Positions 12,382-25,623 of a DNA stretch of 64,000 nucleotides are shown in pieces; position 1 is the stretch's first letter; every line of letters begins with the position of its first letter. The stretch is from Misgurnus anguillicaudatus (taxonomy: Eukaryota > Chordata > Actinopteri > Cypriniformes > Cobitidae). The DNA lies in assembly GCF_027580225.2 (NCBI RefSeq), contig NC_073341.2, positions 9,830,001 to 9,894,000 of the forward strand, given 5' to 3'. The notes beneath the pieces are model-generated. The model saw nothing but the letters and a program-made list of their open reading frames with translations. It was not told the DNA's origin and did not search any database. The translations under genes and the position numbers were made by a program.

Positions 12382-13339
12382 ATGGACTCAGAAGATGAAC
12401 CATTGTTGCTCCAGGGTACCTGGAACGTAAGCGATTTTGGGGAAGAAGGTGAAGAGGAGGAAGAAACTGGAGAGACGGAACGAGCCAATGGAGCAGAGCA
12501 GGTCTGTAGAGGGGTGTGGTGGGCTTTGGGCTGGGTGTACACACAGCCCTGGGCAAGTGGGCTAGTTCTGGCGGTGGGCTTTCTGGTGCCATTCGGCCTC
12601 TCGGCTTATATGTTCCTTTGGTGTGAACCATTAGACATTGACCTTTCCTACAGTGCCTTTGAGGTCAGGAGTCATTCCTCAGCTGAGCGTTTCGATGCTC
12701 TTACCATTGCACTGAAAAGTCAACTGGGGTCTTGGGACAGGCACAGGCGGGACGCTGACGGATTTGACCTTGAAGCCGACGCTCTGAGAGACCTTTTGTT
12801 GCTCATGGTAAACAGGCAGGAAAGGAAGGACACATCCAAAATAGCAAATGTTACAAACCCTACAGGGATCTTAAGTACAGAATCGACCAAGACAGAGTCG
12901 CACAATGAAAACAAAGGGTTTGGTAATGAGAAACATAGCAACTTCACAAGCCCTAAAATAGCACAAAGGATCACCTCCAGTGGCGAAAACCACAGGAAAG
13001 CCAACTCGACTCTAATCAGGAAGCGAAGATTTGCAAGCTACTACCTCCAGACTCAGGCCCTGTGGAGGATAGAGCTGGTTTTTGTAGCTCAGGGTGACGA
13101 GGATAACAACATCTTCACCCCTGAACGGCTTTACACCATCCACCATGTGGAGAGACTTTTAATGCAGCACCCGCAGTTTCAGCGATTCTGTTGGAAGCCA
13201 TTGGAGGCTTTACGAGATTTGCCCCTGGGACCCTCCTTTTGCTCTCCTCCAAGCTCTCTACTGTCTTATCTGTTTCCCAGTGAGCGTGCAGGGAAGATCT
13301 ACTATGACGGCATGGGACCTGATCTAGCCGATATGCACG
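12382..13339 (+). CDS. disp3: disp3 coding exon 1 (residues 1-319)
   Basis: The ATG at 12382 is the first in frame after a TAA at 12349, and it gives the DISP3-like start MDSEDEPLL. An acidic run (EEGEEEEE) is followed by the first membrane helix (about residues 57-80) and the conserved block PLDIDLSYSAFEVR. The variable extracellular stretch holds three N-glycosylation sequons (NVT, NFT, NST) and a basic R-K-R-R at 213-216. It is followed by the conserved WRIELVF and GKIYYDGMGPDLADM blocks. Donor G|GTGAGT at 13340, phase 1. A pyrimidine-rich tract ending in AG at 12373 suggests an acceptor just upstream, so noncoding 5' exon(s) probably lie further left. The frame stays open to 13515 in the intron, but family conservation stops at 13339. 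Confidence 0.95.
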
Positions 13340-16146
13340 GTGAGTTATCTGGAGGCCAACCTTGCACTTTCACTAATATAATTTTCAACCTGAATACTTA
13401 TTTTAAACGCAATTGTGAATTTATTTTAGCAGCATTAAAGGACAAGTTTGGTATTTTAAACTTAAAGCCCTGTTTTCAGATTGTTTATTATGAAATAAAA
13501 AACGATTTTGAGTGAAATTTGAACATATGATGCTGGCCCGAGAATTTTCGGTTTCTGTTGTATCAGCCCCCACCTCTACAATGGGTGTATAGTTGCACGG
13601 GAACAATCCTTCCTAAAATGCATTTAACTTTCGTTTACAAAGACGTGCAACTCAGCGAGTGGTCAGGGGTGTTTACTGATATGCTCACACAAAAATCGCT
13701 GCAAAAGATGTTTTCCAACAGGTGGTTTAGCATTCGTTGTAAACTTGTCGACCTATTTTTCCAAACGCCTCACACCCGTATATTCTTCCGTTAAGAGCTT
13801 GAATAATAGACACTCCAGCCCAGTTGGTGGCGATAATCCGCCTTTGCCAATTGCAAGAATACAAACAGAGTTCCCGGCGCGGAGTAATACCGTACCTCAC
13901 AGCACATCTAATACAAGTCAATGGAGTTGGACAAGAACTACGAAAAAAGCGTCTGTTGGAGCGATTTACGTGTAAGCACATCAGTGAACACCCCCGACCA
14001 CTCGATGAGTTTCACGTCTTTGTAAACGAAAGTTTAATGCATTTTAGGAAGGAATGTTCCAGTGCACCTATAAACCCATTGTAGAGGTGGGAGGTGATAC
14101 AACAGAAACCGAAAATTCTCGGGCCAACATCATATGTCCAAATTTCAGTCAAAACCTTTCTATTTCATCATAAACAATCTGAAAACAGGGCTTTAAGTCT
14201 AAAATACCGAACTTGTCCTTTAAGGCCAAAGTATGGCCCGCGTACGCGAGTGTCCGCATACAGTCATCAGTTTTTGAAACCCCGCTTGAGTTGTCGCGTA
14301 GGCAGAGGTGAACACTACTTGAGTATTTTAGTTACATTTTCCAAGCATCTGTGCTTTATCAGAGTGTTTGTCTTGGTAAAAAATAACTTTACAAAAATGT
14401 TTCATTACATTCTAAAGCATAGAATCATGCTGTGTATTCCTTTTATATTGCATATTAAAATTGATTTAATACCTGATTACATAAAAATATGTACTTTTAC
14501 TTTTCTTGAGTTTGGGAGTACTTCGACTCGCCTGAAAAGTCTGCTCCCCTTCTCACTCTCATAATAGGAGAGGGAGGGTGTTACTGCGCCGAGTCGAAGT
14601 ACTCCCAAAAGTGTTATTACGCCATAAAATATAGTTCCTCTTTTAAATCCGCTTAGAAAAGCGCTACGTTTTATTTTGTACCACCAAACTTGCTCGTATA
14701 ACTACTCGTCTTAAATAGGAAAAACGTTGATGTGTTTGGTCACTTCTAACTTTATCTCTAAATGGTACCATTGAATGAATGGGGCTAAGCTAAATGCTAT
14801 CGAAGCGTCGCAGCGCGCTCCAGCGCTTACGTGCACGCACACAGATGATAGAGGGATGTATCAACAATTCTTAGTTAAGGTAATAACATATTTTAATATT
14901 GAAAATGAGTAGACTATTCCTTTAAGTAGTGTCCGCCTCTGAGCGTAGGCCGCGTATGCACCTACAGGAGAATGTACATGTACAAGACAAATAAACTATA
15001 CTTGGCAAGGCTGTCCATTCGACTGTGTACGTTCGTGTACACATAAAAAACAGACTATACTCCGGGGTTTAGCATGCTTTGTTGGTAAGATTGCAACTGA
15101 TCAATACACAGTTTTTTACTCCCCTACTGTAAAATCCTTCTTAACTCTTTCCACGCTATTGAAGAGTTATCTCGCCAATTAAGAGAAAACATTTGCATGA
15201 ATAAAACGTGTTCCTGATGAGTTTTTATGGTAATCTGTAATACCGCAATTATCCACTAGATGATGCACTTACCCAATTTATAAAAAAAACTGATGCAAAA
15301 AATGATTTACTTATTTTAAACTCTGTATATGTTTTGATAATCATTCTGAATCTGATCTCTAACAAAAATCATTTTCCAAAATGCAATTTTTGCCGAAAAA
15401 ATATAGATTTTTCCAATAAACGTTTTTCCCCATTTATTTGTTTGTCTATTGTTTGTTTGAAAGCAGAGTGTCTGTTATTTCATTTGATATATTTGTATGT
15501 TTATATTTTTTTAGTAGAACATTTTCCTTGAAGGCATTTTGTGAAAATCACAAATAATGCTGGCGGGCAACTTTAAAAAAAGGCTGGCAGGGAATGACTT
15601 AAAGTAACTTCAAGTGGTGGTGGGGGGGGTTAATATATTTTCTGGCTCATTCAAACTAATCAATACACAGTTTTTACTCACCTGCTATATATAAGATCCT
15701 TCTTAAAGTACCTTTAAGTAGTGGTGGGGGTCAATATATTTTCTGGCTCATTCAACCTGATCATTAATCACTGTTCCAAGCTGGTTTAAATCAAACTAGA
15801 CCACTATGGACCAGCTAATAAACCAGCTACAATACAACTTTAAGCCAGTATCTGTCATTGCTTGGTGTTTTGATCTTCAAATGCCTCCATTATGCTGCCC
15901 TACAAAGGCTAAGTACAGTAACTACGCAAACACTGAAATCGAGAAAAATGCCCTTAACGTTTTTACAACAGCCAGTCAAACATGTTACTGCAATTTTGGC
16001 ACACACGTTTCTCTGAAATGGGACAAAATTGAACCAGGAGACACAACAGATCTCACAAAGCCCATTTCAATCATTAACTCAATTTTGACCAAATGCGTAA
16101 TAACTGCGCTTTGGCTTTGTTGGGCAGTATAGCCAAAACAAAAATT

Positions 16147-16203
<57 letters not shown>

Positions 16204-19200
16204 TTTATTCAGCCCCATGTTCTCTCTCCTCAGGTGCCCTGAGCTTGGCAATCACCCATCCCCAGTTTTACTGGTATGTGGATGAGATCCTTACACCAGA
16301 CAGACTTCAATCATCTCTTCTTCGAAGTGAGATCCATTTCGGGGCTCCTCTCCCCTCATTCTACTCTCTTCAAGACAGACCTCTAGAACAGAGACGTCAG
16401 TTTAGAGACTTTGTGGTGCAATATGCTAACATCTTGTCACAGCAATCGACCAGGTTAGTGTCGCCATCATCCACGAGGGGGTGTGTTGAGCAGGGCCGTG
16501 CAGAGACCTTTGGAGGGGCAGGTGTTCAAAGTATAAAAAGGGCACATGGAGCATCAATATGGATGCACGGAAAACAGAATAAAAAAGACCATTTTAAGTT
16601 TCATATTTTTATTTTTTTCTATCTTTCTATAGCAATCTCTGCACCCCCTCTTGCCATGCCTAGTATTGAGGATAATTGTAGAAAAATTGTTTTTAAAATG
16701 CTACTACATTTTTAATTTACGAAAACACAAAAATTGAAACTTGGAGCAACCTATGCAATGATATTTTTTTTACATTCCCTTCATATGGAAAAATAAAACT
16801 TTAATTTGTCTCTATATGACCGTTCCTACACAGTCTCACGTAGATGCGTATAAATAGCACGAAGTGTAAAAATTGTGCAATACATACGCCAAATTCCACT
16901 TTGGCGTGCATATGATATGCCAGTCCTTCCCATTCACTTAAACGGCATATCTTTTTTTGTCGTTATATTTATTGGTTTCTCAATATTTTCTGTTTTTTAA
17001 ACAATTTTCGCTTGGGTTTAGGGTTAGATTTGAGATTTGCTTAAAGAGGTTATTTAATATACAGGTTTCTTCATGTTTTTGTCTATATTTAAGTCATGGT
17101 CGCTTGGAGTTGGGGATATGCTACATTTACACCAGCCGCGGTACAGGCGTCAAGCGCGAGTGATTTCAATGCTAAGTCAATGTGAAGACGCGTTGACGCA
17201 CGTCTGGAGGTCTCGTGGCGCGGAAGATGCGTTTCCGCCTTATTCGAGCGTCTAGTTTACGCGAATGGCGCGAATTGAGCACCTGGCGCGGTACGCGTGA
17301 ATGGTGCTTTTTGTGCATTTTGTGTTTGACGCGAATTGCCAGCTGACGTCCGAATTGAAAAATTTGAATTTGGCGAAATTTTGCGGCATGTTAAACAATC
17401 AGGCCCTGTCTGGAGTCACTCATCAACATCAGTCATCTTGCAAACAGACAACCGCATAGCACTTGCCCCTCCCACAAGAAACGTATTTTGCCTCTGACGC
17501 GCGTCAAATGCATTCAAAGTGTTCAAGCGGCAAACTAGGCGTGATTTTGACGCCTGAAACGCGGTTGGTGTAAACGCAGCATGGGTTTGGGTTAGGATGT
17601 CATTTTTATAACAAAAAGTTGTTCTAACCCTAAACCCAAGCGAAAATGGAAAAAAAGAGAAACCAATTAATAAAACAACAAAAAAAGATGCGCCGTTTAA
17701 GTGAATTGGAAGGACTGGCGTATCATATGCACACCAAAGTGGAATTTGACGTATGTATTGCACGATTTTTACACTTGGTGCTATATATACGCAACTCCGT
17801 GAGACTGGGTTCGACTATGCACATACAGTACCACATATACAGGACAACGTCTTAAGCATCCATGAGCTTAGTGATGATAGTTTGTAGCTCTTGCAGGGCT
17901 CAAACCAACGACCTTCGGATTTTATCGTAGAGCCACTACGCCACATCACCCTTAAGAAAACCTCCCGAAAGAAAATCAAAACTCAATTCCTCTGAGTTAT
18001 TCTATACAGTCATCTAAATTACAAAAAGGTTTTGCATAGCACAAATAACCGACATTAGATTTTAAAGAGAAAATATTCCTCCGCAAGTAGAAAGAACCAC
18101 GAATCAAAGACAGTAAAAAATAAAAGACTTTACATTTACATTTGCAAAACCCTACTGTAAGGGACCAAGCAGCCAGAGGAAAAAAGAACACAGGTTTTCC
18201 AAACAAAGAAGGTTTATTTTAAGGTCAAACCCATAAAAATAGCAAATTAAATTGAAATAAAGAAATTCAAATCTGTGCTAACATAAACTAAACAAACAAA
18301 CTTAACACAAGAGTTCTAACCTGAACAAAAAAACCCACTCAAATGACACATGAGGGAACCTATATACACACCGGACTAGTCCATTACACACACACAGGGG
18401 ATAACACAAAACACAATTTAAATAGATTTAAATAAATCCATTTTACAAAAAATGTAAACCAAAGCAAATAGGTTAAATAACACAATTCAAAATATATTAT
18501 CAAAATAGACCATTAGCCAATATGCAAATTATATCAGACAAAATCAACAAACCATCCTACATTCCCCCCAGCTAATTTCCAACATGGAATACTCCAGGAA
18601 CTTAAAAGATGGTCGTTGTTGCCAGCCGGTCCTCTATAGACACGGACTTCCACAGGCATTCCACACAGCACTAAGCAGCAACACGTCTCCACTCCTCATA
18701 CAGGTAACTTAAACTCAAAGAAATAAATATTAGCAAAAAGGAAATAAACCACTAACTAGGAAGTGTGCACCCAAACTAGTTGGTGGTAAGAAAGAATGCA
18801 AATGAAAAATAAACTTAAACAAAACTGTGTCTGTCATTTTCATTTATGGTCCTATAATATGAAGTGATCTGTAACAAACTTTGCATTAAATACTAAAGAA
18901 ACAAATTATGTAAACAGAAATGTGAATGTAATGTCATGTAGTTACCGCTCTAATGTGTGGCTGCATCAATGGCCATCACACTCCCCCCTCCTTCAGGACC
19001 CTCGCAAACACAGCGAGAGAGGTAGTCAGCCGTAACATTGGCCTTCCCTGGAACATACTGGACCACAAATCGAAAGGGCTGCATGGCCAAATACCATCGG
19101 GTAATTCTGCTATTGGTATCCTTCATCTTCTCCAGCCATTGTAGAGCCTTGTGGTCAGTTTCGACAAGGCCAACAATATCCATACCCAACCTCTCAAATG

Positions 19201-22200
19201 GTGTGCTAATGACAGGTAAAGGTTGTAGCGGAACTCGGGTCGGTCCTCTTATTGAAACTTTCTGACACTGAGAGCAACTCTTACAATACTGGGTGACATC
19301 CCCCTTTAATCCTGGCCAATAAAAATGTTTCTTTATTCGGGCTAGGGTCTTATGTCTTCCTAGGTGGCCAGCCCAGGGAATCGAATGACTCAACCTGAGG
19401 ATTACATCCCGGACACATTGTGGCACTACAAGCTGGTTTGTGGACCCCACTTGACGATAAAGAATTCCTTGTTGGAGTAAATACCTTTCAGCAGAATCAG
19501 GATAATCACTCTTGTTTATTGCCACCTGCTGCACTTTCTTCAAGTATGTAGCGAGGCCACTATCCTCCTGCTGGAGCTGACCAATATTAGTGGGTAACTG
19601 GAAACTCTGGAACAAATCACATACTGTATTAGCAGACATTCTAGAAGCGTTATGCGCCAACTTATCCCGCTGTCGTTGCCTACGTGACTTCCGGGGCTTG
19701 GGAGGTTCTACCTCCATGTCAACATCGAAGAAAGGTAACACACTGAGTGCCGACATCGGTTCCTCTTCCTGGTTTGCTTTTGATCTGGTGACTACCATAT
19801 TACAAACTTGTTCAGGCTGCAATAAATCTAAAAGCACTGGCAAATCGTTTCCCAGAATCACTGGATATGGCAAATTATCTGCCACACCTACATCTAGGAG
19901 ATAAGTCTGTCCTTGTACTTTAAGGTAAATATCTGCTGTAGGTAGCATCCTCTCATCGCCATGGACACAGCATATACGTGTAGTTTCACCATGATTAATC
20001 AAGGCAGGTGAGACAAACTGTCTATGAACCAATGTCTGGTCACTGCCAGTATCCACTAAAGCCTGCAGTTCTTTACCATTTAGCTCTACAGTAGTCATTT
20101 TCAAGGGCTGTCCATGTTTCACTGGCACTACGCTTGTTCTGGGCACATAACACATGTGAGAGAGCTTGGCCACATTCTGAGGACACATAGGCTTAGTATG
20201 GCCCTCCTGACCACACAGATAGCATATAGGCACCTTTTTGAACTGTTTAAATGGCATTAATTCCTGCTTTCCTCCTACAGGAGGCTTACCGGAAAAGCTG
20301 TGCTGAGTCTGGTGAGAGACGTTGGGCTTACGAAATTCCTTGCCTCCCCGGCAACTCCATGGCTGACTCCTTCCCCTTGCAGCCACGAACACATCTGCTA
20401 AGGATGCCGCTTCGGCAGCAGTTTCTGGGGCTCGCTCACGGATCCATACCTGGAGCTCGGGAGATAACATTCGGAGATACTGTTCAAGAATAATAATTTC
20501 TCCAATTTGCTCATTCGTTTTACCTTTAGGTCGAATCCATTTTCCATACAGTTCCTTCAACCTAGCATACAATTCTTTGGGACTCTCTGATGGCTGAATT
20601 TCCAAAGACCGAAACCTTTGTCGGTATGTTTCTTCGTTTATATCATACTTCCTAAGAATAGCTGCTTTAACACTATCATAGTCTAAGGAGTGATCAATGT
20701 CCATATGTACATATGCAGCTCGAGCTTTACCAGTCAATAACGGGATTAAGCGGAAAGCCCAGTCAGCTTTAGGCCAACAACAAGCAGTGGCAATCCTCTC
20801 AAATGTTATCAAGAAATGTTCAACATCATCAGAGTCACTTAACCTTTCTAGTTTTGCTTCTTTAATTAATGACTGACCTTTACTGTCCCGTTGCTGATTG
20901 GAATTGTCATCTACAGAGCATATGTCCTCAGGAAGTGAATCCACTATGGGAGTGAGCGGAGTAGTCCGAGCTTGCACCTCCATTTGAAGCATGCTAAACT
21001 GATGCTGCAAGGCTTTGAATCGTCGTTCTTGTTCCTTGAGTTCTTGAGCCCGCATATCTTCACGAGCATTCGTTTGTGCCATGTGCGCTCGAAACAAATT
21101 TGTTAGATCTGTGAGCGTTGGCTCCTGACCTTGTGTCTACTCTACTCTTCCTGTCTCGTCCTTCTCCATAGTTTCTGCCTCCTCTTCGTGTGTTTATTCT
21201 AATATGGTCTTCTGAGGCCCTTTCCTTCTAGGCCGCCTCATTACTCAACAACATATGAGGGGGAAAAAATTGTTTTGGAACCTGTGGCCTCTGCTGGCAT
21301 ATCCCACCGCTGCCACCATATGTAAGGAACCAAGCAGCCAGAGGCAAAAAGAACACAGGTTTTCCAAACAAAGAAGGTTTATTTTAAGGTCAAACCCATA
21401 AAAAATAGCAAATTAAATTGAAATAAAGAAATTCAAATCTGTGCTAACATAAACTAAACAAACAAACTTAACACAAGAGTTCTAACCTGAACAAAAAAAC
21501 CCACTCAAATGACACATGAGGGAACCTATATACACACCGGACTAGTCCATTACACACACACAGGGGATAACACAAAACACAATTTAAATAGATTTAAATA
21601 AATCCATTTTACAAAAAATGTAAACCAAAGCAAATAGATTAAATAACACAATTCAAAATATATTATCAAAATAGACCATTAGCCAATATGCAAATTATAT
21701 CAGACAAAATCAACAAACCATCCTACATGCCCCCCAGCTAATTTCCAACATGGAATACTCCAGGAACTTAAAAGATGGTCGTTGTTGCCAGCCGGTCCTC
21801 TATAGACACGGACTTCCACAGGCATTCCACACAGCACTAAGCAGCAACACGTCTCCACTCCTCATACAGGTAACTTAAACTCAAAGAAATAAATATTAGC
21901 AAAAAGGAAATAAACCACTAACTAGGAAGTGTGCACCCAAACTAGTTGGTGGTAAGAAAGAATGCAAATGAAAAATAAACTTAAACAAAACTGTGTCTGT
22001 CATTTTCATTTATGGTCCTATAATATGAAGTGATCTGTAACAAACTTTGCATTAAATACTAAAGAAACAAATTATGTAAACAGAAATGTGAATGTAATGT
22101 CATGTAGTTACCGCTCTAATGTGTGGCTGCATCAATGGCCATCACACCTACCAATGTTCTTATTGCTATCAAAACAATCAATGCTTCTGGGAGATGACAA

Positions 22201-25200
22201 ATCCTTATTGCTTATTAGAGGTCAATGGTAGGAGGCCTTAAATGAGCAAATAGCCAGACATGGAATAGACAATTATTGTATTACAGATCCTATAATATCT
22301 TCTTTAAGAGCCCTTCAATATCATTAATATAATCATCATTAATCTGCTTATGTGCCATCTCTATTTTCTCTCTCTTAACTACTCTTCACCCTTTATTCTT
22401 GTTATATATCTTCAGATTTCAAGCATCTTGACTACCCATCTTTCTCATCTACTCTTTATGTTTTCTTATTCTCTATTTCTGAAGTAAAGTGAAAGTGCTG
22501 TACGGGGGCACAGAGTTATTTGATGATGAGGTACGAAAGACCTTCCACAGTGATATGATGCTGGCTTTGTTCAGCGGCGGCTGCATCGCTGTGCTCGTGT
22601 ATGTTTTAACTTCATTTTCCGGTAAGATAATCATTTCTAAATGACCAATGAAGTCTTGTAAGGTTCTTGTGTGAAAAGCAGACGTCAATGTTGGATAATT
22701 ATATATCTTAATATAACTAATAAATAATTACAATACACAAATGTGGCAGGTAATAAAGCTCATTAGCCTAACTGTAGAATGTTTACTCTTGCCAAACAAT
22801 GCAAGTTCGTAGAATAATATTTAATTACCAAGAAATAAGAAACTTATTGATAAGACTGCCTTATATATTAAAGTTATGCAAGTGATTTTGACCGTCCGAT
22901 GATCTAGATAATTATATATCTTTTATTTTTCTGGGCACTTTTAAAAATGAGCCTTACTTTCTAACAGCTGCATCATAACAAAACTGAAACATTACTGTGC
23001 TTGTATATTTTATAACAGTGCTTTCATTTTTAATGTGGCCTCCACAAAAAAAAGAGTGTTAATGTACTGTATATCATTTAACCTTACCTTAACCAGTGTT
23101 TGTTTGTTCAGCATTTGCATAACACTCACTTTAACAATGCAGTGCTTTGATAGAGAGACAATAAAGAGCTCTTGACAACAATGCAGTACAGTAGGTCCTC
23201 TCAGCTTGTACACTAACACGTAACTGTATGTTTTGAAACATAATATGTAATAAATATAATTAAATGATAATAATTATAATTATTTAATAATAATAAATTA
23301 TAATATAACATAATATTTCACAGTATAGCTTTGGTAAACATCAGGGATTTACGGTCCTACTTTGTATTATTTGTCTTAAACTGATATGTACCTACATTAG
23401 AAGAAAGCATGCAATTGATGTAAGTACAATGGGATAACAGACAAAGTTTAATTCAATTTAATTTAATTTATATAGTGTTTTTCCCAGTTGTTTACTTGTT
23501 ACAAAGCAGCTTTACTTTAATAAAAACAAGGGAAAAATCATAGGACAACAAAGTAACAAAGTACAGTGGCTAAGATAAATCATACTAGTGAGCGAAGTAA
23601 TAATGTAACATATAGATGGTTTCAGCAGTAACAACATAAACAAACGGCTTTCGTGGAACAAAATTAACTTTTTGTAAACTCTGCAAAGAATCAATAACAA
23701 CAAAGTCCTTTTAGGGGCGGGACACACCAAAGCTTTTTTACGTGGCTGAAAACACCTGAAGGACGCCGAATGCCAGCTGTTTTTTTAGCCAAGCGCTTTG
23801 GTAGCTGTGATACTTGAGCTGTGAGCTGGTTGGTTGTTGTGATACTTGTCCCGGCCCCTTCTCCACTGTGATTGGACGGCCGTGTGAGAACTGACATTGA
23901 CGAGCGGAGCTTTTCACCCAAAGTTAATTCTCTTTCAACATTCAGTGCTCAGAGGTGAGCACAGAAAAACTGCTGCACGGAAAAAGAAAATGCTAGCTGC
24001 TGGCTTATTTGAAAAAAGGCGAGCTTCCATTGGAAACAATTGAAAACATGCGCCGGCCGCGGGCATAAAAGCTTTGGTGTGCACACCCCCTTAAAGTAGT
24101 TTATTTCTGAGAACAAGCAAAATAAACAACACGTACATTACCTTAGTTCAAATCATAGCTAAAACTTACGAAAAACTACACTTAGCTAACGTTACTGAGT
24201 AAAATGTGTACAATATAATGTATACAATCTTAACTACAGATTAGCTGCCAAACGTCCCGTCAAAAAGCGGTAATCCATGATCACTGTCTCCCCTCGTCTT
24301 TAGGAAACCAAACATTTGTTATTTGTACGAGGTGTTTGTTTCAGAGTTCAGTCTAGCAACCAGTCAGACCATTAAACAAACAGAGACAGGAAGTTAAAGG
24401 GGAAATTTTACAAGACTTTTTTAAGATGTCAAATAAACCTTTAGTGTCTTCAGACTACGTATGTGAAGTTTAAGCTCAAAATATCATATAGATAATTTAT
24501 TATAACATGATAAAATTGCGACTTTGTAGGTGTGAGCAAAAATGTGCCGTTTTTGGGTGTGTCCTTTAAAATGCAAATGAGGTTATCTCTGCACTAAATG
24601 GCAGTGCCAGGGTTGCATAGTGCAGATTAAGGGGCAGTATTTTCCCACTTCTGACATCACAAGGGGAGACAAATTTCAATAACCTATTTTTTTACATGCT
24701 TGCAGAGAATGGTTTACCAAAACTAAGTTACTGGGTTGATCTTTTTCACATTTTCTAGGTTGATAGAAGCACTGGAGACCCAATTATAGCACTTAGGGTG
24801 CTTTCACACCTGCCTTGTTTAGTTCTGTTGAATCGTACCAGAGTTTGATTGTTCACTTTGTGCGGTACGGTGGTCTCGGTACGCTTTCAAACAAACTCTA
24901 GAGCGGTTTGTTTGTGGTGAGAACATGATCCGAGATCGAACCAACCTAATTGCAAAAGTACTGCGCATTTTGGACTAAACCAGCTGCTGTAGTCAGCTGC
25001 GCAGTGCATTATCGGATGAGAAAGTGTTTGTTGACAGTTTCTATTAGCCAGAGGTGGAAAGTAACGAATTACATTTACTCACGTTACTGTAATTGAGTAG
25101 TTTTTTTGTGTATTTTTACTTTTTTGAGTAGTTTTTAAAATCTGTACTTTTACTTTTACTTAAGTATGTTTTATTTAAAGTATTGTACTTCGCTACATTT

Positions 25201-25574
25201 TAAATCATATCCGTTACTGAGTAAAAAAATATTTTAAAAAGCAAGGTGATAAAGACGCGAAACGGATGTAAATGGGAGGGGCTCGGGGGAACGCGCAAAA
25301 AGAACCATGGAGACGGACGAGACAGGCGCGTGCTAATGCAGACCCGCCTCAGTTCAAATCTTATGAAAGAAACCCCTGATCATATTTAAGCAACCACTTT
25401 CCACTGACGCGAAGCGAGTGTTTCATTTCTATGAAAGGTAGGATTCATGCTCTTAAGTACGAAATTGCACGACGCGTTTTTAATACCATGTGCATTATCT
25501 TCCGAGGTCTAGCAGCTTCGCGTCAAGTCAAACACAACTTCAAAACGTCCTCGAGAATGCGCAGGTCATTAGAC

Positions 25575-25623
<49 letters not shown>

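Larger units (their letters stand above)
18156..22146 (-). mobile_element. Gmr1-like Ty3/Gypsy LTR retrotransposon, internally deleted
   Basis: A complete LTR-to-LTR insertion lies antisense in disp3 intron 2. The 5-bp duplication CCTAC stands at 18151-18155 and 22147-22151. LTRs at 18156-18980 and 21321-22146 differ by about four substitutions and one 1-bp indel by eye, so the insertion is recent. The internal region has a primer-binding site, one long ORF (SCAN-like Gag, knuckle, protease, integrase zinc finger, RNase H tail) and a polypurine tract. Integrase before RNase H is the gene order of Gmr1-like elements. Reverse transcriptase and the integrase core are absent, so the copy cannot be autonomous, though its cis signals look intact. 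Confidence 0.93.

Noticed and set aside
14094..14564. 156-codon plus-strand ORF
   Set aside because: It overlaps a foldback arm and a hairpin; composition is low-complexity and no family is recognisable.
15806..16132. 108-codon ORF just before exon 2
   Set aside because: Intronic, not in a frame that joins exon 2, and without family resemblance.
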